From contig CACIYJ010000003.1 of the NCBI GenBank assembly GCA_902590845.1, positions 1 through 56,000 on the forward strand: DNA of 56,000 nucleotides. The letters run 5' to 3'. The notes below the pieces were generated by a model. It did not search any database. It worked only from the letters and a program-made list of their open reading frames with translations, and was not told where the DNA came from. Both the position numbers and the translations under genes were made by a program. Source of the stretch: an uncultured Pelagibacteraceae bacterium (GTDB lineage: Bacteria > Pseudomonadota > Alphaproteobacteria > Pelagibacterales > Pelagibacteraceae). This document shows positions 38,413 to 47,171 of this stretch, piece by piece; the first letter of the stretch is position 1; every line of letters starts with the position of its first letter.

Positions 38413-39064
38413 TTATCTCCTTTAAAAAATTCGCAAGCTTATCAGTTTTATAATTAATAAATTCAGCATCTGAGAACTTTGCTGCCCACGGCTCATCATT
38501 TTTTATCCAAACAGTTTTCATTCCTAATTCATGTGCTGGTTTTAAATTTCTTGCTATATCTTCAAAGAATATACAATATTGTGGCTCAATTTTGTAATTT
38601 TCTACTAATTTTTTATATGCCTCTTTCGAAGGCTTGGGAATAAATTCAGAGTCTCTAATATCAAATATTCCATCAAAAAGCTTATCTATACCAATTCTCT
38701 TTGTTACGTTTTCCGCATGAGCTCTAGAACCATTAGTAAATATAATTTTTTTCCCTTTTAGTTTTCTAATTTCGTTCTCTAAGAATTTGTCTTTATTTAA
38801 AAAATTGAGATCAACATCGTGAACAAACTCTAAAAATTCATCTGCATCAATTTTATGGTGTTTAATCATACCATTCAATGTGGTGTTGTATTCTTGAAAA
38901 TAATTTTTTTGAATTTTTCTTGCTTCTTCTAGATCTACATTGAGTTTTTCAGAAATAAACTTTGTCATTTTTTTATCAACTTGTTCAAAAACTTTAGTAG
39001 CTCCATCATAGAGGGTATTATCTAAGTCAAACAACCAATATTTAATTTTTTTAAGATCTTTCAT
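38399..39064 (-). CDS. HAD-superfamily hydrolase (pyrimidine 5'-nucleotidase type)
   Basis: This 221-residue phosphatase has motif [10 protein letters not shown] near residue 14, motif [12 protein letters not shown], and motif III/IV with [18 protein letters not shown]. It belongs to the subfamily often named pyrimidine 5'-nucleotidase (SDT1-like). It sits between argB and dapD as in other Alphaproteobacteria, so a role in the amino-acid operon is possible but unproven. It overlaps argB by 4 nt. Confidence 0.9.
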   Translation of the reverse strand: MKDLKKIKYWLFDLDNTLYDGATKVFEQVDKKMTKFISEKLNVDLEEARKIQKNYFQEYNTTLNGMIKHHKIDADEFLEFVHDVDLNFLNKDKFLENEIRKLKGKKIIFTNGSRAHAENVTKRIGIDKLFDGIFDIRDSEFIPKPSKEAYKKLVENYKIEPQYCIFFEDIARNLKPAHELGMKTVWIKNDEPWAAKFSDAEFINYKTDKLANFLKEINETR

Positions 39065-39930
39065 TTTCTTATAAGAGTCCCAGCTCCTTTGTCTGAAAAT
39101 ATTTCATGAAGTATTGAATGAGGTTGTCTTCCATCAAGAATAACAACACCTCTAACTCCATTTTCTACTGCATCTACACAATTTTTTATTTTTGGTATCA
39201 TGCCTCCCTGAACAACTTTCCATTCTATAAGATTTTTAAGATCAAAAGGTTTTATTTCGGATATTAAATTTTTTCTATCGTCATAAACACCCTCAACATT
39301 TGTCATTAACAGAAGTCTTCTAGATTTAAGTTTTTTTGCTATAGCATTTGCCGCAGTGTCTCCATTTATATTATAAGTTTGATTATTAGCATCTAAGCCC
39401 AACGGTGCAACAATAGGAATTTGATTTTGATTCATTAGATCTTCAATAATATTTGTATTAATTTTATCTGGCATTCCTACAAAACCGAGTTCCTTTTTTT
39501 CTGGAATTACACTAATAATATTATTGATCTTAGTATTTATCGAGATTGCTTTTGAGCCTTTTTCTTTTAGAGAGTTTACAATATCATTATTAAAATCGAT
39601 TAATACTTCTTCAACTATTTTTATTACTTCTTTATTAGTTACTCTTAATCCATTGATAAATTTTGTTTGAATTTTTTTTTTATCTAGTTCTCTTTTTATT
39701 CTTGGACCGCCTCCGTGAACAACTACAATTGAAAGTCCTAATTTATTTAATATATTTATATCTTCGATAAAATTGTTAAATATATTTCTATCTATTAAAG
39801 CATTACCGCCATATTTAATTACAATTCTTTCTTTTTTATATTTCGCAATATATTTTGGAACACTTTGAATATTAGGAGCATCCCCAGGCCAAAATTTTCT
39901 TATTTCCTCTAAAGAAATTTCTTTTGACAT
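39061..39930 (-). CDS. argB: Acetylglutamate kinase
   Basis: This 289-residue amino-acid kinase carries out the second step of arginine synthesis. Motifs: VIKYGGNAL (lysine for phosphoryl transfer), VVHGGGPRIKREL, NINGDTAANAIA and the C-terminal KIKNCVDAVENGV. It follows yidC directly. The common alphaproteobacterial neighbour engB, usually between yidC and argB, is absent here. It shares the arginine pathway with argJ at 55373. Confidence 0.97.
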   Translation of the reverse strand: MSKEISLEEIRKFWPGDAPNIQSVPKYIAKYKKERIVIKYGGNALIDRNIFNNFIEDINILNKLGLSIVVVHGGGPRIKRELDKKKIQTKFINGLRVTNKEVIKIVEEVLIDFNNDIVNSLKEKGSKAISINTKINNIISVIPEKKELGFVGMPDKINTNIIEDLMNQNQIPIVAPLGLDANNQTYNINGDTAANAIAKKLKSRRLLLMTNVEGVYDDRKNLISEIKPFDLKNLIEWKVVQGGMIPKIKNCVDAVENGVRGVVILDGRQPHSILHEIFSDKGAGTLIRK

Positions 39931-41610
39931 TTAATTCGTCTTAACTTTTGTCTTTTTCATTATTACCCATTGCTGAGCAATAGTTAGAATATTGTTTACA
40001 GTCCAGTACACCACTAAACCTGAAGGAAAAGAGGCTAAAATAATTGTTAAGAATATAGGAAAGAATGCAAATATTTTTGCTTGAACTGGGTCTGCAGGAG
40101 CAGGGTTTAATTTTTGTTGAACCCACATAGATGCGCCCATTAATATTGGCCAGATACCAATAATCAAAAAACCTGGTGGATCCCATGGAATTAGACCAAA
40201 AAAATTAAATAAAGACGTGGGATCTTGAGCAGACAAATCTTTTATCCAACCAAAAAAAGGCTGATGTCTCATTTCTAGAGATATGAATAACATTTTATAA
40301 ATTGCAAAAAAGAAAGGAATTTGTATTAAAATTGGCAAGCAACCTGATGCTGGATTTATTTTCTCTTTTCTATAGAGAGCCATCATTTCCTGCTGAAGTT
40401 TTGCTTTATCTTCTTTATGTAATTCTTTTAATCTTGTCATTTCTGGTTGCACAGCTTTCATTTTAGCCATAGATCTGAAAGAGTAATTTGCAAGTGGGAA
40501 GAAAATTAATCTTATTCCAATTGTGATTAAAACAATAGCTGTTCCAAAATTACCAAAATATTTAAACAGATAATCGATTATAAAAAAGAGAGGTTTTGTA
40601 AAAAAATAAAACCAACCCCAGTCAATAACTAAGTCTAATTTATCAATATTTTCATTAGCCGCGTACGAATCTATTGTTTGAACTTCTTTTGCAGCAACAA
40701 ATAGCCTTACTTCATTAGAATTATTTGAAGACGGAGCAATTGTAGTTGGATTGTTTAAAATATAGTTGGCTTTAAAAGAGTCCTTGTACAAGAAAGTTGA
40801 TTTAAAATTCTCTCCTTTTTTTGGAACTACAGCTGTCATCCAGTATTTATCTGTAATACCAAACCAACCTTCATTGGCTTCTCTAACTATTTTATTTTCT
40901 TCAATATCATCATAGTCATCTTCTTTAAGTTCTTCATCAAAAACACCAATAAATCCTTCGTGAGAAATATAAAAATTTTGAATATCATCAGGTATTTTAT
41001 TTCTTGTTATTTGTGCGTAAGGATATAAATCGATTGTTTCATTTGTATTATTTTGAACTTGCTGGGTAATTTTAAATAAATATTTGTTATCTAGTTCAAT
41101 TCTTTTTTTAAATATAATTCCATCGCCATTATTCCATTCCAAAATAACCGGTTCATTGCTATCTAAAATTTTTTTTCCATTAACTTTCCAAATTGATTTT
41201 TTTGAAGGAACTTTTATTTTATTTCCAATACTTGTCCATCCAGTTTCAACATAAAATCCATTTTCGGTTTGAGCTGGATTTAGAAATTCAACATTTAAAT
41301 TATTTTCTAAATTTTTTTTGTGTTTCTTGAAAGAAATATCATCTATTAAGCCACCTTCCAATGACATAGAACCAATAATGCTATCGTTTTCAATTTTAAT
41401 TCTTTCAGAACTTTTTATAGAATCTTCTCTTGAAATCGTATCAACTTTTAAAGACTCATTAATATTTGGTGTTATGATATTTTCATTAGTTTTTTGTTGT
41501 TGTTGAAGAGTATTATTGTTAACAGGTTTAGGACTCTCAAAGAAAGCCGCCCAGAAAAGCAAAACAGACATAGATAGAGCTATTGCTATAAAAACATTTT
41601 TGTTATCCAT
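39931..41610 (-). CDS. yidC: Membrane protein insertase YidC
   Basis: This 559-residue Oxa1/YidC insertase has an N-terminal transmembrane anchor (about 5-25), a large periplasmic beta domain (about 60-330) and five C-terminal membrane segments. The conserved pore arginine lies in the FRSMAKMK segment, and [16 protein letters not shown] and [13 protein letters not shown] are signatures. It overlaps yidD by 8 nt. Confidence 0.97.
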   Translation of the reverse strand: MDNKNVFIAIALSMSVLLFWAAFFESPKPVNNNTLQQQQKTNENIITPNINESLKVDTISREDSIKSSERIKIENDSIIGSMSLEGGLIDDISFKKHKKNLENNLNVEFLNPAQTENGFYVETGWTSIGNKIKVPSKKSIWKVNGKKILDSNEPVILEWNNGDGIIFKKRIELDNKYLFKITQQVQNNTNETIDLYPYAQITRNKIPDDIQNFYISHEGFIGVFDEELKEDDYDDIEENKIVREANEGWFGITDKYWMTAVVPKKGENFKSTFLYKDSFKANYILNNPTTIAPSSNNSNEVRLFVAAKEVQTIDSYAANENIDKLDLVIDWGWFYFFTKPLFFIIDYLFKYFGNFGTAIVLITIGIRLIFFPLANYSFRSMAKMKAVQPEMTRLKELHKEDKAKLQQEMMALYRKEKINPASGCLPILIQIPFFFAIYKMLFISLEMRHQPFFGWIKDLSAQDPTSLFNFFGLIPWDPPGFLIIGIWPILMGASMWVQQKLNPAPADPVQAKIFAFFPIFLTIILASFPSGLVVYWTVNNILTIAQQWVIMKKTKVKTN

Positions 41611-41872
41611 TTAATTTTTCCTTAGTTAAATCTTTTTTATTTGGCACCAAATCTAAACCAGATCCACCACCCAAGATTTTAAAAGGATGGCAGCTAAATA
41701 TTCTTTTAATACCCATGACAGAACCTTTTATTAATCCGTGAGTTTTAAGAGACTCTATGTAGTACTCCGAACAAGTTGGAAGATATCTGCATCTATTTCC
41801 TAAAAGAGGCGAAATAAAATATTGATAGAATTTTATTATATAAATATTTAAAAATATAATTATTTTAGTCAT
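41603..41872 (-). CDS. yidD: Membrane protein insertion efficiency factor YidD
   Basis: This 89-residue protein has [29 protein letters not shown] sequence (residues 14-38) and [16 protein letters not shown], the hallmark of YidD, a small membrane-associated helper of YidC. It lies between rnpA and yidC as usual, with the start adjacent to the rnpA stop. Confidence 0.97.
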   Translation of the reverse strand: MTKIIIFLNIYIIKFYQYFISPLLGNRCRYLPTCSEYYIESLKTHGLIKGSVMGIKRIFSCHPFKILGGGSGLDLVPNKKDLTKEKLNG

Positions 41873-42220
41873 TTACTTAATTTTGTTAAAACATTTAATC
41901 ATTGCTGGCATAAGAACAATTTGTTTTTCTGCGTAAGCATTTGATTTTCCAAAAACTATATAAGTATAATCTCTGTTAATTGCACCTCTTTTTTTAAGCA
42001 ATTTATGAACAATAGCTTTTAATTTTCTTCTTATTTTGTTTCTTTTAACAGCATTGCCAATTTTTTTTTTCATTACAAAACTAATGAGTAAATTATTTTT
42101 ATATTTAGGTTTATAAAAATTTTTTGCAGCAAATATTGAAAAGTATTCTGAATGAACTTTTTTTTCCTTTAATGCTTTCTTGAATTGGTTGCTTTTTTTT
42201 AAACTTTCAAGCTTAACCAT
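41873..42220 (-). CDS. rnpA: Ribonuclease P protein component
   Basis: This 115-residue basic protein has the RNR-type motif region GNAVKRNKIRRKLKA that contacts the RNase P RNA. It matures tRNA 5' ends, which is relevant to the unusual tRNA-Phe in this window. The start ATG at 42220 is 8 nt after the rpmH stop. Confidence 0.95.
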   Translation of the reverse strand: MVKLESLKKSNQFKKALKEKKVHSEYFSIFAAKNFYKPKYKNNLLISFVMKKKIGNAVKRNKIRRKLKAIVHKLLKKRGAINRDYTYIVFGKSNAYAEKQIVLMPAMIKCFNKIK

Positions 42221-42228
42221 TTATTTGA

Positions 42229-42363
42229 TTATGTTGATATTGTTTTTCGACCTTTAGCTCTTCTTCTAGCTATAAGTTGTCTTCCAGTTTTAGTTGCCAT
42301 TCTTGCCCTGAAACCGTGCCTTCTTTTTCTTACTAGATTACTTGGTTGATAAGTTCTTTTCAT
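42229..42363 (-). CDS. rpmH: 50S ribosomal protein L34
   Basis: This 44-residue basic protein reads [18 protein letters not shown] and continues [20 protein letters not shown], a complete L34. The ATG is at 42361-42363 and the TAA at 42229-42231. It is the first gene of the long minus-strand operon ending at 34819. No dnaA or origin sequence accompanies it here. Confidence 0.98.
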   Translation of the reverse strand: MKRTYQPSNLVRKRRHGFRARMATKTGRQLIARRRAKGRKTIST

Positions 42364-42413
42364 AAATATTTAAAGGTATATATTTTAATTGTTGTCTATT
42401 GTACAGGTAAATT

Positions 42414-43136
42414 ATGAGCAAAAGTCTAAAACTATTTTTAGGAATTTCTTATATTCTAATCTTATTCTTTTTCCTATATTTGATCTTTTCTTATGTTGAA
42501 GTAACCAGATTGGATGATTTTTTATATTATAAAGAATCACAAATACATTTAGAAAAAATGATTGGTAAAAATCTTTATATAAATCTTCTGATATTCTTTT
42601 TGTTTTGTCTGGTCTGGGTATCCCTATTGGGATTCGGATCTCCTCTTTTGCTTATTTCAGGTATTTTGTTTGGGAAATGGATTGGAACTTTTATTTCAGT
42701 TCTATCAATTTCTATCGGTGCTTTGATTCTTTATTCAATAGCTAGTTTCTTTTTTAAAGATTTAGTTTTTAATTTATTGGAAAAGAAGTTTTCTAAATAC
42801 ATTCATCTTTTCAAAAAAAATGAATTTAATTATTTTTTAGCGTTTAGATTAGCTGGAGGACTAGGTATTCCATTTGGACCACAAAATGTTTTACCTGTTA
42901 TTTTTAATATAAAAAAATCAAATTATTTTTTTGCAAGCTTTTTAGGATTCATACCAATGTTTTTTATTTGGAATACCATTGGTTCAGGATTAAATGAATA
43001 TATAAAACAAGCAGATAATTTTAGTTTTGTTAGTTTATTTTTAAACAAAGAGATTTATTTACCAATAATTTTGTTTACAATTGTTATGTCAATATCATTG
43101 ATAATTAAGAAAAAAATATTTGATGACAGAAATTAA
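42414..43136 (+). CDS. TVP38/TMEM64 (VTT/DedA-like) membrane protein
   Basis: This 240-residue protein has about six hydrophobic segments and the VTT domain motif: FGSPLLLISGILFGKWIG...GAL, then FRLAGGLGIPFGPQNVLP and FLGFIPMFFIWNTIGSG. Members act in lipid scrambling or membrane homeostasis. An AGGTAA ribosome-binding site lies just before the ATG. It is divergent from rpmH with 50 bp between. Confidence 0.85.
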   Translation: MSKSLKLFLGISYILILFFFLYLIFSYVEVTRLDDFLYYKESQIHLEKMIGKNLYINLLIFFLFCLVWVSLLGFGSPLLLISGILFGKWIGTFISVLSISIGALILYSIASFFFKDLVFNLLEKKFSKYIHLFKKNEFNYFLAFRLAGGLGIPFGPQNVLPVIFNIKKSNYFFASFLGFIPMFFIWNTIGSGLNEYIKQADNFSFVSLFLNKEIYLPIILFTIVMSISLIIKKKIFDDRN

Positions 43137-43157
43137 TAGAAAGCGTTTTTAAAAGCA

Positions 43158-43346
43158 ATGGTTGAAAAATTAAATTGGTTAGTTTGGTTAATTCTAGTGA
43201 TTTTATGGAATTTCGGTTTTCCAGAAGCCACACCTTTGCAAGACGTAATTGTTGCCGTAATTTTGTCCCTATTGTTTATAATTATTAAATTAATGCGATC
43301 AAGATACTTGCATAAAATCAGTTCAAGAAGTAAAAATAAGATCTAA
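43158..43346 (+). CDS. Small two-span membrane protein, function unknown
   Basis: This 62-residue protein has two hydrophobic stretches (about 7-18 and 29-46) and a basic C-terminus (SRYLHKISSRSKNK). No known family is apparent. It lies 21 nt after the VTT protein and 16 nt before the next small gene, so it is probably in an operon with them. Confidence 0.65.
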   Translation: MVEKLNWLVWLILVILWNFGFPEATPLQDVIVAVILSLLFIIIKLMRSRYLHKISSRSKNKI

Positions 43347-43362
43347 TGAAGGAGCGCTTAAT

Positions 43363-43557
43363 ATGGGAATTCACTACGATTATAAATCTACACGTGGCGA
43401 TAAAGCAATGAAGAAAGAAGCTAAGCGCAAAGCACGAATTGAGCAAAGAAGAGCTAAAAAATCCAGCAATAGTTCTAAATCTTCAGAAGAAGAAAAAATG
43501 CACGATATAGACAGGCCTATCACGCTAGAAGATTTAACAAACCCAGATAAAAACTAA
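43363..43557 (+). CDS. Small charged protein, function unknown
   Basis: This 64-residue hydrophilic protein starts GIHYDYKSTRGDKAMKKE, continues with a Lys/Arg-rich coiled segment (AKRKARIEQRRAKK) and ends in an acidic tail. A strong GAAGGAG ribosome-binding site precedes the ATG, which supports translation. The basic-then-acidic layout would suit RNA or ribosome contact, but this is only inference. Confidence 0.7.
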   Translation: MGIHYDYKSTRGDKAMKKEAKRKARIEQRRAKKSSNSSKSSEEEKMHDIDRPITLEDLTNPDKN

Positions 43558-43564
43558 TTTTAAT

Positions 43565-43690
43565 ATGAGATCTTTTGTTAAAAAAGATTCCTTATTAAGA
43601 ACTCGTGAAACTTCATTAAAAAAAAATTTAAAAAAAAGAAAGAAATTTAAGAATAAAATCAAGAAAAGAAATGACAGTCTTATCAGATAA
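43565..43690 (+). CDS. Very small basic protein overlapping dcd
   Basis: This 41-residue frame starts ATG at 43565 and stops at 43690, overlapping the first 20 nt of dcd. The product is extremely Lys/Arg-rich ([18 protein letters not shown], then [14 protein letters not shown]). Its placement fills the gap between neighbours with overlap spacing typical of real genes here. A poly-A-rich region could produce such a frame by chance, so confidence is moderate. Confidence 0.45.
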   Translation: MRSFVKKDSLLRTRETSLKKNLKKRKKFKNKIKKRNDSLIR

Positions 43691-44222
43691 ATGGATTAAA
43701 AAAGCAGCTCAAAAAGGAATGATAAAGCCTTTTGTTAGTAAACAAGTTAGAAAAGGAAAAATTTCTTTTGGACTTTCATCTTATGGTTACGATGCAAGAG
43801 TTTCTAAAGAATTTAAGATATTTACGAATGTGAATTCCGGCATTGTAGATCCAAAAGTTTTCAAAAAAGAGAGTTTTGTAACTAAAATTGGAAGAGAGTG
43901 TATAATACCACCTAACTCTTTCGCATTAGCGAGAACGATGGAATATTTTAAAATTCCAGAAAATGTATTGGTTATATGTTTAGGCAAGTCTACATATGCA
44001 AGATGCGGAATTATTGTCAATGTAACACCATTAGAGCCTGGATGGGAAGGACATGTGACATTAGAATTTTCTAATACTACTCCTTTACCAGCAAAAATTT
44101 ATGCGAATGAAGGTGTTGCACAACTTGTATTTATCAAGGGCAATGAAAGACCTAGTATTACGTATGCTAAAAGAAAAGGTAAGTATATGAAACAAAAAGG
44201 CGTTACTCTCCCTAAGATTTAA
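43671..44222 (+). CDS. dcd: dCTP deaminase
   Basis: This 183-residue trimeric enzyme converts dCTP to dUTP for dTTP synthesis. Conserved elements: [18 protein letters not shown] and the catalytic glutamate in [14 protein letters not shown]. It is a standard family length. It is followed 8 nt later by murA. Confidence 0.97.
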   Translation: MTVLSDKWIKKAAQKGMIKPFVSKQVRKGKISFGLSSYGYDARVSKEFKIFTNVNSGIVDPKVFKKESFVTKIGRECIIPPNSFALARTMEYFKIPENVLVICLGKSTYARCGIIVNVTPLEPGWEGHVTLEFSNTTPLPAKIYANEGVAQLVFIKGNERPSITYAKRKGKYMKQKGVTLPKI

Positions 44223-44230
44223 AATCTTAA

Positions 44231-45487
44231 ATGCAAAAATTATTGATTAACGGAAAAAAAGAATTATCTGGAAAGATTTCAATTTCTGGATCTAAAAATG
44301 CTGCTCTACCAATTTTGGCAGCAACTATTTTATTTGATCAAGTAAAACTAACAAATATACCTTTAGTTAGAGATATTTTTACAATGGTAGAGTTGTTAAA
44401 ATTTATAGGATTAGAAACTAATATTTTAAAAAATAAAAATACAGTTCAAATAAATAATATAAATAAAAACATTAAAACATTAGCTCCTTATAAATTGGTA
44501 AAAACCATGCGAGCTGGAGTACTGGTATTGGGACCACTCTTGTCCAGATATAAGAAGGCTAAAATTTCACTTCCTGGAGGATGTGCGATTGGAACTAGAC
44601 CAGTTAATTTACATCTTTTTGCACTAAAAAAACTTGGGGCAAAGATTAAAATAAAAAATGGATACATTGTTGCTGAAGTAAAAAATGGATTAAAAGGAGC
44701 AAATATTACTTTCCCTAGTATCTCAGTGGGAGCAACTGAAAATGCAATCTTAGCAGCATTCAATGCTAGCGGAAAAACAATACTTAATAATTGTGCAATA
44801 GAACCCGAGGTTAAAGATCTTATTAAATTTTTAAATACATTAGGCGGAAGAATTAAAATTGTTGGGAGAAAAATTTTAATTATTGGATGCAAGCAAATTA
44901 AAAAAAATATAACGCACGAAGTCATTTTTGATAGAATTGAATTAGGCACTTACATGATAGCTGCGGCTCTAGTAGGTAAAAAAATTGTATTTAATAAAAT
45001 AGACCCAAGATTAATTCAAAATGAGATAGATGTTTTGAAAAAAATGGGAGTAAAATTAAAAGTTCAAAAGTCTACTATTGAAATTTTTAAGAGTAATAAT
45101 ATAAAAAAAATAAATCTTTCCACAAAACCATACCCTGGGTTTCCAACTGATCTACAGGCGCAACTAATGGTTTTAATGACTCGAGCTCAAGGAATATCAA
45201 AAATTAAAGAAAGTATTTTTGAAAATAGATTTATGCATGTTCCAGAATTAAAGCGAATGGGAGCCAGCATAGAGATAAAGAATAAAACAGCAATTATTAA
45301 AGGCCCTTCAAAGTTAACTGGAGCAGAAGTAATGGCAACAGATCTAAGAGCATCTGTAAGCTTAGTATTAGCTGGCTTAGTTGCAGATAATAGAACAATT
45401 ATTAATAGAATATATCACCTTGATAGAGGTTATGAACTTTTAGAAAAAAAATTGAAAAATTGCAAAGCACGTATTAAAAGAATTTAA
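44231..45487 (+). CDS. murA: UDP-N-acetylglucosamine 1-carboxyvinyltransferase
   Basis: This 418-residue enzyme performs the first committed step of peptidoglycan synthesis. SGSKNAALPILAA at the N-terminus and the active-site Cys118 in LPGGCAIGTRPV (the fosfomycin target residue) are present, as is the C-terminal DLRASVSLVLAGL. It precedes the DUF2948 gene as in other Alphaproteobacteria. Confidence 0.98.
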   Translation: MQKLLINGKKELSGKISISGSKNAALPILAATILFDQVKLTNIPLVRDIFTMVELLKFIGLETNILKNKNTVQINNINKNIKTLAPYKLVKTMRAGVLVLGPLLSRYKKAKISLPGGCAIGTRPVNLHLFALKKLGAKIKIKNGYIVAEVKNGLKGANITFPSISVGATENAILAAFNASGKTILNNCAIEPEVKDLIKFLNTLGGRIKIVGRKILIIGCKQIKKNITHEVIFDRIELGTYMIAAALVGKKIVFNKIDPRLIQNEIDVLKKMGVKLKVQKSTIEIFKSNNIKKINLSTKPYPGFPTDLQAQLMVLMTRAQGISKIKESIFENRFMHVPELKRMGASIEIKNKTAIIKGPSKLTGAEVMATDLRASVSLVLAGLVADNRTIINRIYHLDRGYELLEKKLKNCKARIKRI

Positions 45488-45488
45488 A

Positions 45489-45932
45489 GTGAAAGCTAAA
45501 AATTTAAAACTCATAGCTAGAACCGACGAGGATTTAAGAATTATTTCAGCTCATCTTCAAGACTCAATCGTAAGTATATCAAATATAGCAAACTTAAAGA
45601 AGAATAAAATTTTTTTAATGCAGCTTAATAGGTTTATGTGGGAAGATGTTGAAAAAGGAGTTTTTAGAAAAAATAAAAGAATTAGAACAGTATTAAAATT
45701 TGATAATGTTATAGAGGTTAATTCAAAGAACATAGGTCAAGCCAGCAAAGATAAATTTTTAGATTTTCTTGCTATTGAAAGCAATCAAATGCCTGACAAC
45801 AACTATGAAATGAAATTAATATTTTCTGGAGACTCAGTTATCAGAGTAGTTGCAGAAGTAATTGAAGTTGCTTTAGATGATCAGGGAGAACCTTGGGATA
45901 CAAAAAATAAGCCAAAACACAAAGTTTTATAA
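45489..45932 (+). CDS. DUF2948 family protein
   Basis: This 147-residue protein matches the alphaproteobacterial DUF2948 family (LKLIARTDEDLRIISAHLQDSI; FMWEDVE; LDDQGEPWDTKNKPKH). The function is unknown. In relatives it lies between murA and hisD; here hisD is missing from the expected place. The start is GTG at 45489, 1 nt after the murA stop. Confidence 0.88.
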   Translation: MKAKNLKLIARTDEDLRIISAHLQDSIVSISNIANLKKNKIFLMQLNRFMWEDVEKGVFRKNKRIRTVLKFDNVIEVNSKNIGQASKDKFLDFLAIESNQMPDNNYEMKLIFSGDSVIRVVAEVIEVALDDQGEPWDTKNKPKHKVL

Positions 45933-46072
45933 TGCCAAAATATTTAAATGTAGATAGAAAAATTATAAAAATAGATATTGAAAGATTAGGTTCTTTAGTT
46001 ATAAATCTAGCACAACATGAAAATTTAAGAGAGTCACGGAAACTTTATAACAATAAGATTAAAAAGGATTAA
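45932..46072 (+). CDS. Small protein, function unknown, between DUF2948 and infA
   Basis: This 46-residue frame starts with an ATG overlapping the DUF2948 stop (TAATG) and ends 3 nt before the infA start. The product is PKYLNVDRKIIKIDIERLG followed by a helical, polar tail. Perfect coupling on both sides supports translation. No family is recognised. Confidence 0.55.
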   Translation: MPKYLNVDRKIIKIDIERLGSLVINLAQHENLRESRKLYNNKIKKD

Positions 46073-46075
46073 TAA

Positions 46076-46291
46076 TTGGCAAAACAAGAAACTTTAGAAT
46101 TTAAAGGAAAAGTAACAGAATTGTTACCTAACGCTATGTTTAGAGTAAAACTTGAAAATAATCATGAAATATTAGCTCACACAGCTGGAAAATTAAGAAA
46201 GAATAGAATAAGAGTGCTAGCCGGTGACAATGTCATGGTTGAAATGACACCATATGATTTGACTAAAGGTAGAATAACTTTTAGATTTTAG
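46076..46291 (+). CDS. infA: Translation initiation factor IF-1
   Basis: This 71-residue OB-fold protein shows [20 protein letters not shown] and [18 protein letters not shown], matching IF-1 over its full length. The start is TTG at 46076, since no ATG is available before the conserved N-terminus. The last G of its TAG stop is also nucleotide 1 of the following tRNA-Phe, so mRNA and tRNA must be separated by RNase P cleavage at the stop codon. Confidence 0.97.
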   Translation: MAKQETLEFKGKVTELLPNAMFRVKLENNHEILAHTAGKLRKNRIRVLAGDNVMVEMTPYDLTKGRITFRF

Positions 46292-46365
46292 GCCTTGTAG
46301 CTCAGTAGTAGAGCAGTACCCTGAAAAGGTATGTGTCGTTTGTGCGATTCAAACCAAGGCCACCA
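46291..46365 (+). tRNA. tRNA-Phe (anticodon GAA) with atypical D- and T-loops
   Basis: Acceptor stem GGCCTTG/CAAGGCC, D-stem GCTC/GAGC, anticodon stem GTACC/GGTAT around a loop with GAA (46323-46325), T stem GTTTG/CAAAC, discriminator A and encoded CCA: all helices pair. However, the D-loop AGTAGTA has only one G where G18-G19 are expected and the T-loop is TGCGATT instead of TTCGATT, so U55 is G. Both partners of the G18-psi55 tertiary contact are therefore changed together. It is 75 nt long. Confidence 0.93.
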
Positions 46366-46442
46366 CCAAACAACAATTATTTAAAGTTAAGAAAAATACA
46401 ACCGAGCTTTGCTCCACTGTAGTATTCACTCTAAATGAAATA

Positions 46443-47006
46443 TTATGACAATGCTTTATTTGGCCCAGGTTCAAAATTAACTTGGATAGGACCGTTCTCT
46501 TTATCGCCATCACATTTTCTTAGAAAATGATACATAGATATATCTTTCATATCTTTTGGAATAGTTATTTCGGAAGTGAAATTCTTATCAATATTGATAG
46601 CTATTCTCTTGATTGAGCTGCTTTCAAGTTTCCCATCTTTAAAATTGCGATAAGGAAGATAGAATACTTTTAAGTTTTTTATATCAAAATAATCATCAAG
46701 TTCTTGGGCAATTTTTTCAAATTCTAACACTTCTTTATGATCAACTAGATTTTCAAAATTTAATAAAGATTCAAAATTTCTGCTAGGGTTATTTTTGTAA
46801 AAGAATCCTTCTTCTTCGCTAATTAAGAATTGAGAGGTAGGAACGACTGATAAAAGTGGTGCTTCCTCATCCATGGTATCTAATGTTTCACTATACGTTT
46901 GACCAGATTCCATAACAACAGCTGCTGCAACAGGTTTGCACGTATAGATTTTATCTTTCGCAAGGGCAGTTGTAGAAATTAATATAAACACTAATAGGAA
47001 ACGCAT
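46443..47006 (-). CDS. Putative secreted protein, function unknown
   Basis: This 187-residue protein has a clear signal peptide (RFLLVFILISTTALAKD, cleavage probably after ALA). The mature part has two cysteines (in YTCKP and RKCDG) that may form a disulfide, and no motif I recognise. It is the only gene between the complete tRNA-Phe and the partial copy at 47172 and runs opposite to its neighbours infA and fhs, so it may have been inserted there. Base composition looks ordinary for the window. Confidence 0.7.
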   Translation of the reverse strand: MRFLLVFILISTTALAKDKIYTCKPVAAAVVMESGQTYSETLDTMDEEAPLLSVVPTSQFLISEEEGFFYKNNPSRNFESLLNFENLVDHKEVLEFEKIAQELDDYFDIKNLKVFYLPYRNFKDGKLESSSIKRIAINIDKNFTSEITIPKDMKDISMYHFLRKCDGDKENGPIQVNFEPGPNKALS

Positions 47007-47061
47007 GCTCTTTTAAAACATGATCAGATGGTTTTATTAGGACTGAATTTTGTTTAAAAAA

Positions 47062-47081
47062 AGTTTTTTCATTAAAAAACT
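47062..47081 (-). terminator. A/T hairpin with T-run on the minus strand
   Basis: AGTTTTTT and AAAAAACT form an 8-bp stem with a 4-nt loop; on the minus strand it is followed by a T7 run. It lies upstream of the minus-strand secreted-protein gene, so it could block read-through into that gene. An all-A/T stem is weak, so this is tentative. Confidence 0.25.
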
Positions 47082-47171
47082 ATACCAAACTCCTGACTCT
47101 CTGTGGACTTAGTTGGAGATGTTTTTTGATGCATTTTTAAAAAATTAATGTATATTTCCCGAAAGTTTCAG

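Noticed and set aside
42225..42413. Replication origin near rpmH
   Set aside because: rpmH is often near dnaA/oriC, but no dnaA gene or cluster of DnaA boxes is visible in the gap.
47062..47081. Possible regulatory hairpin for fhs
   Set aside because: The stem is entirely A/T apart from one closing pair on each side and is far from the fhs start; kept only as a weak minus-strand terminator.
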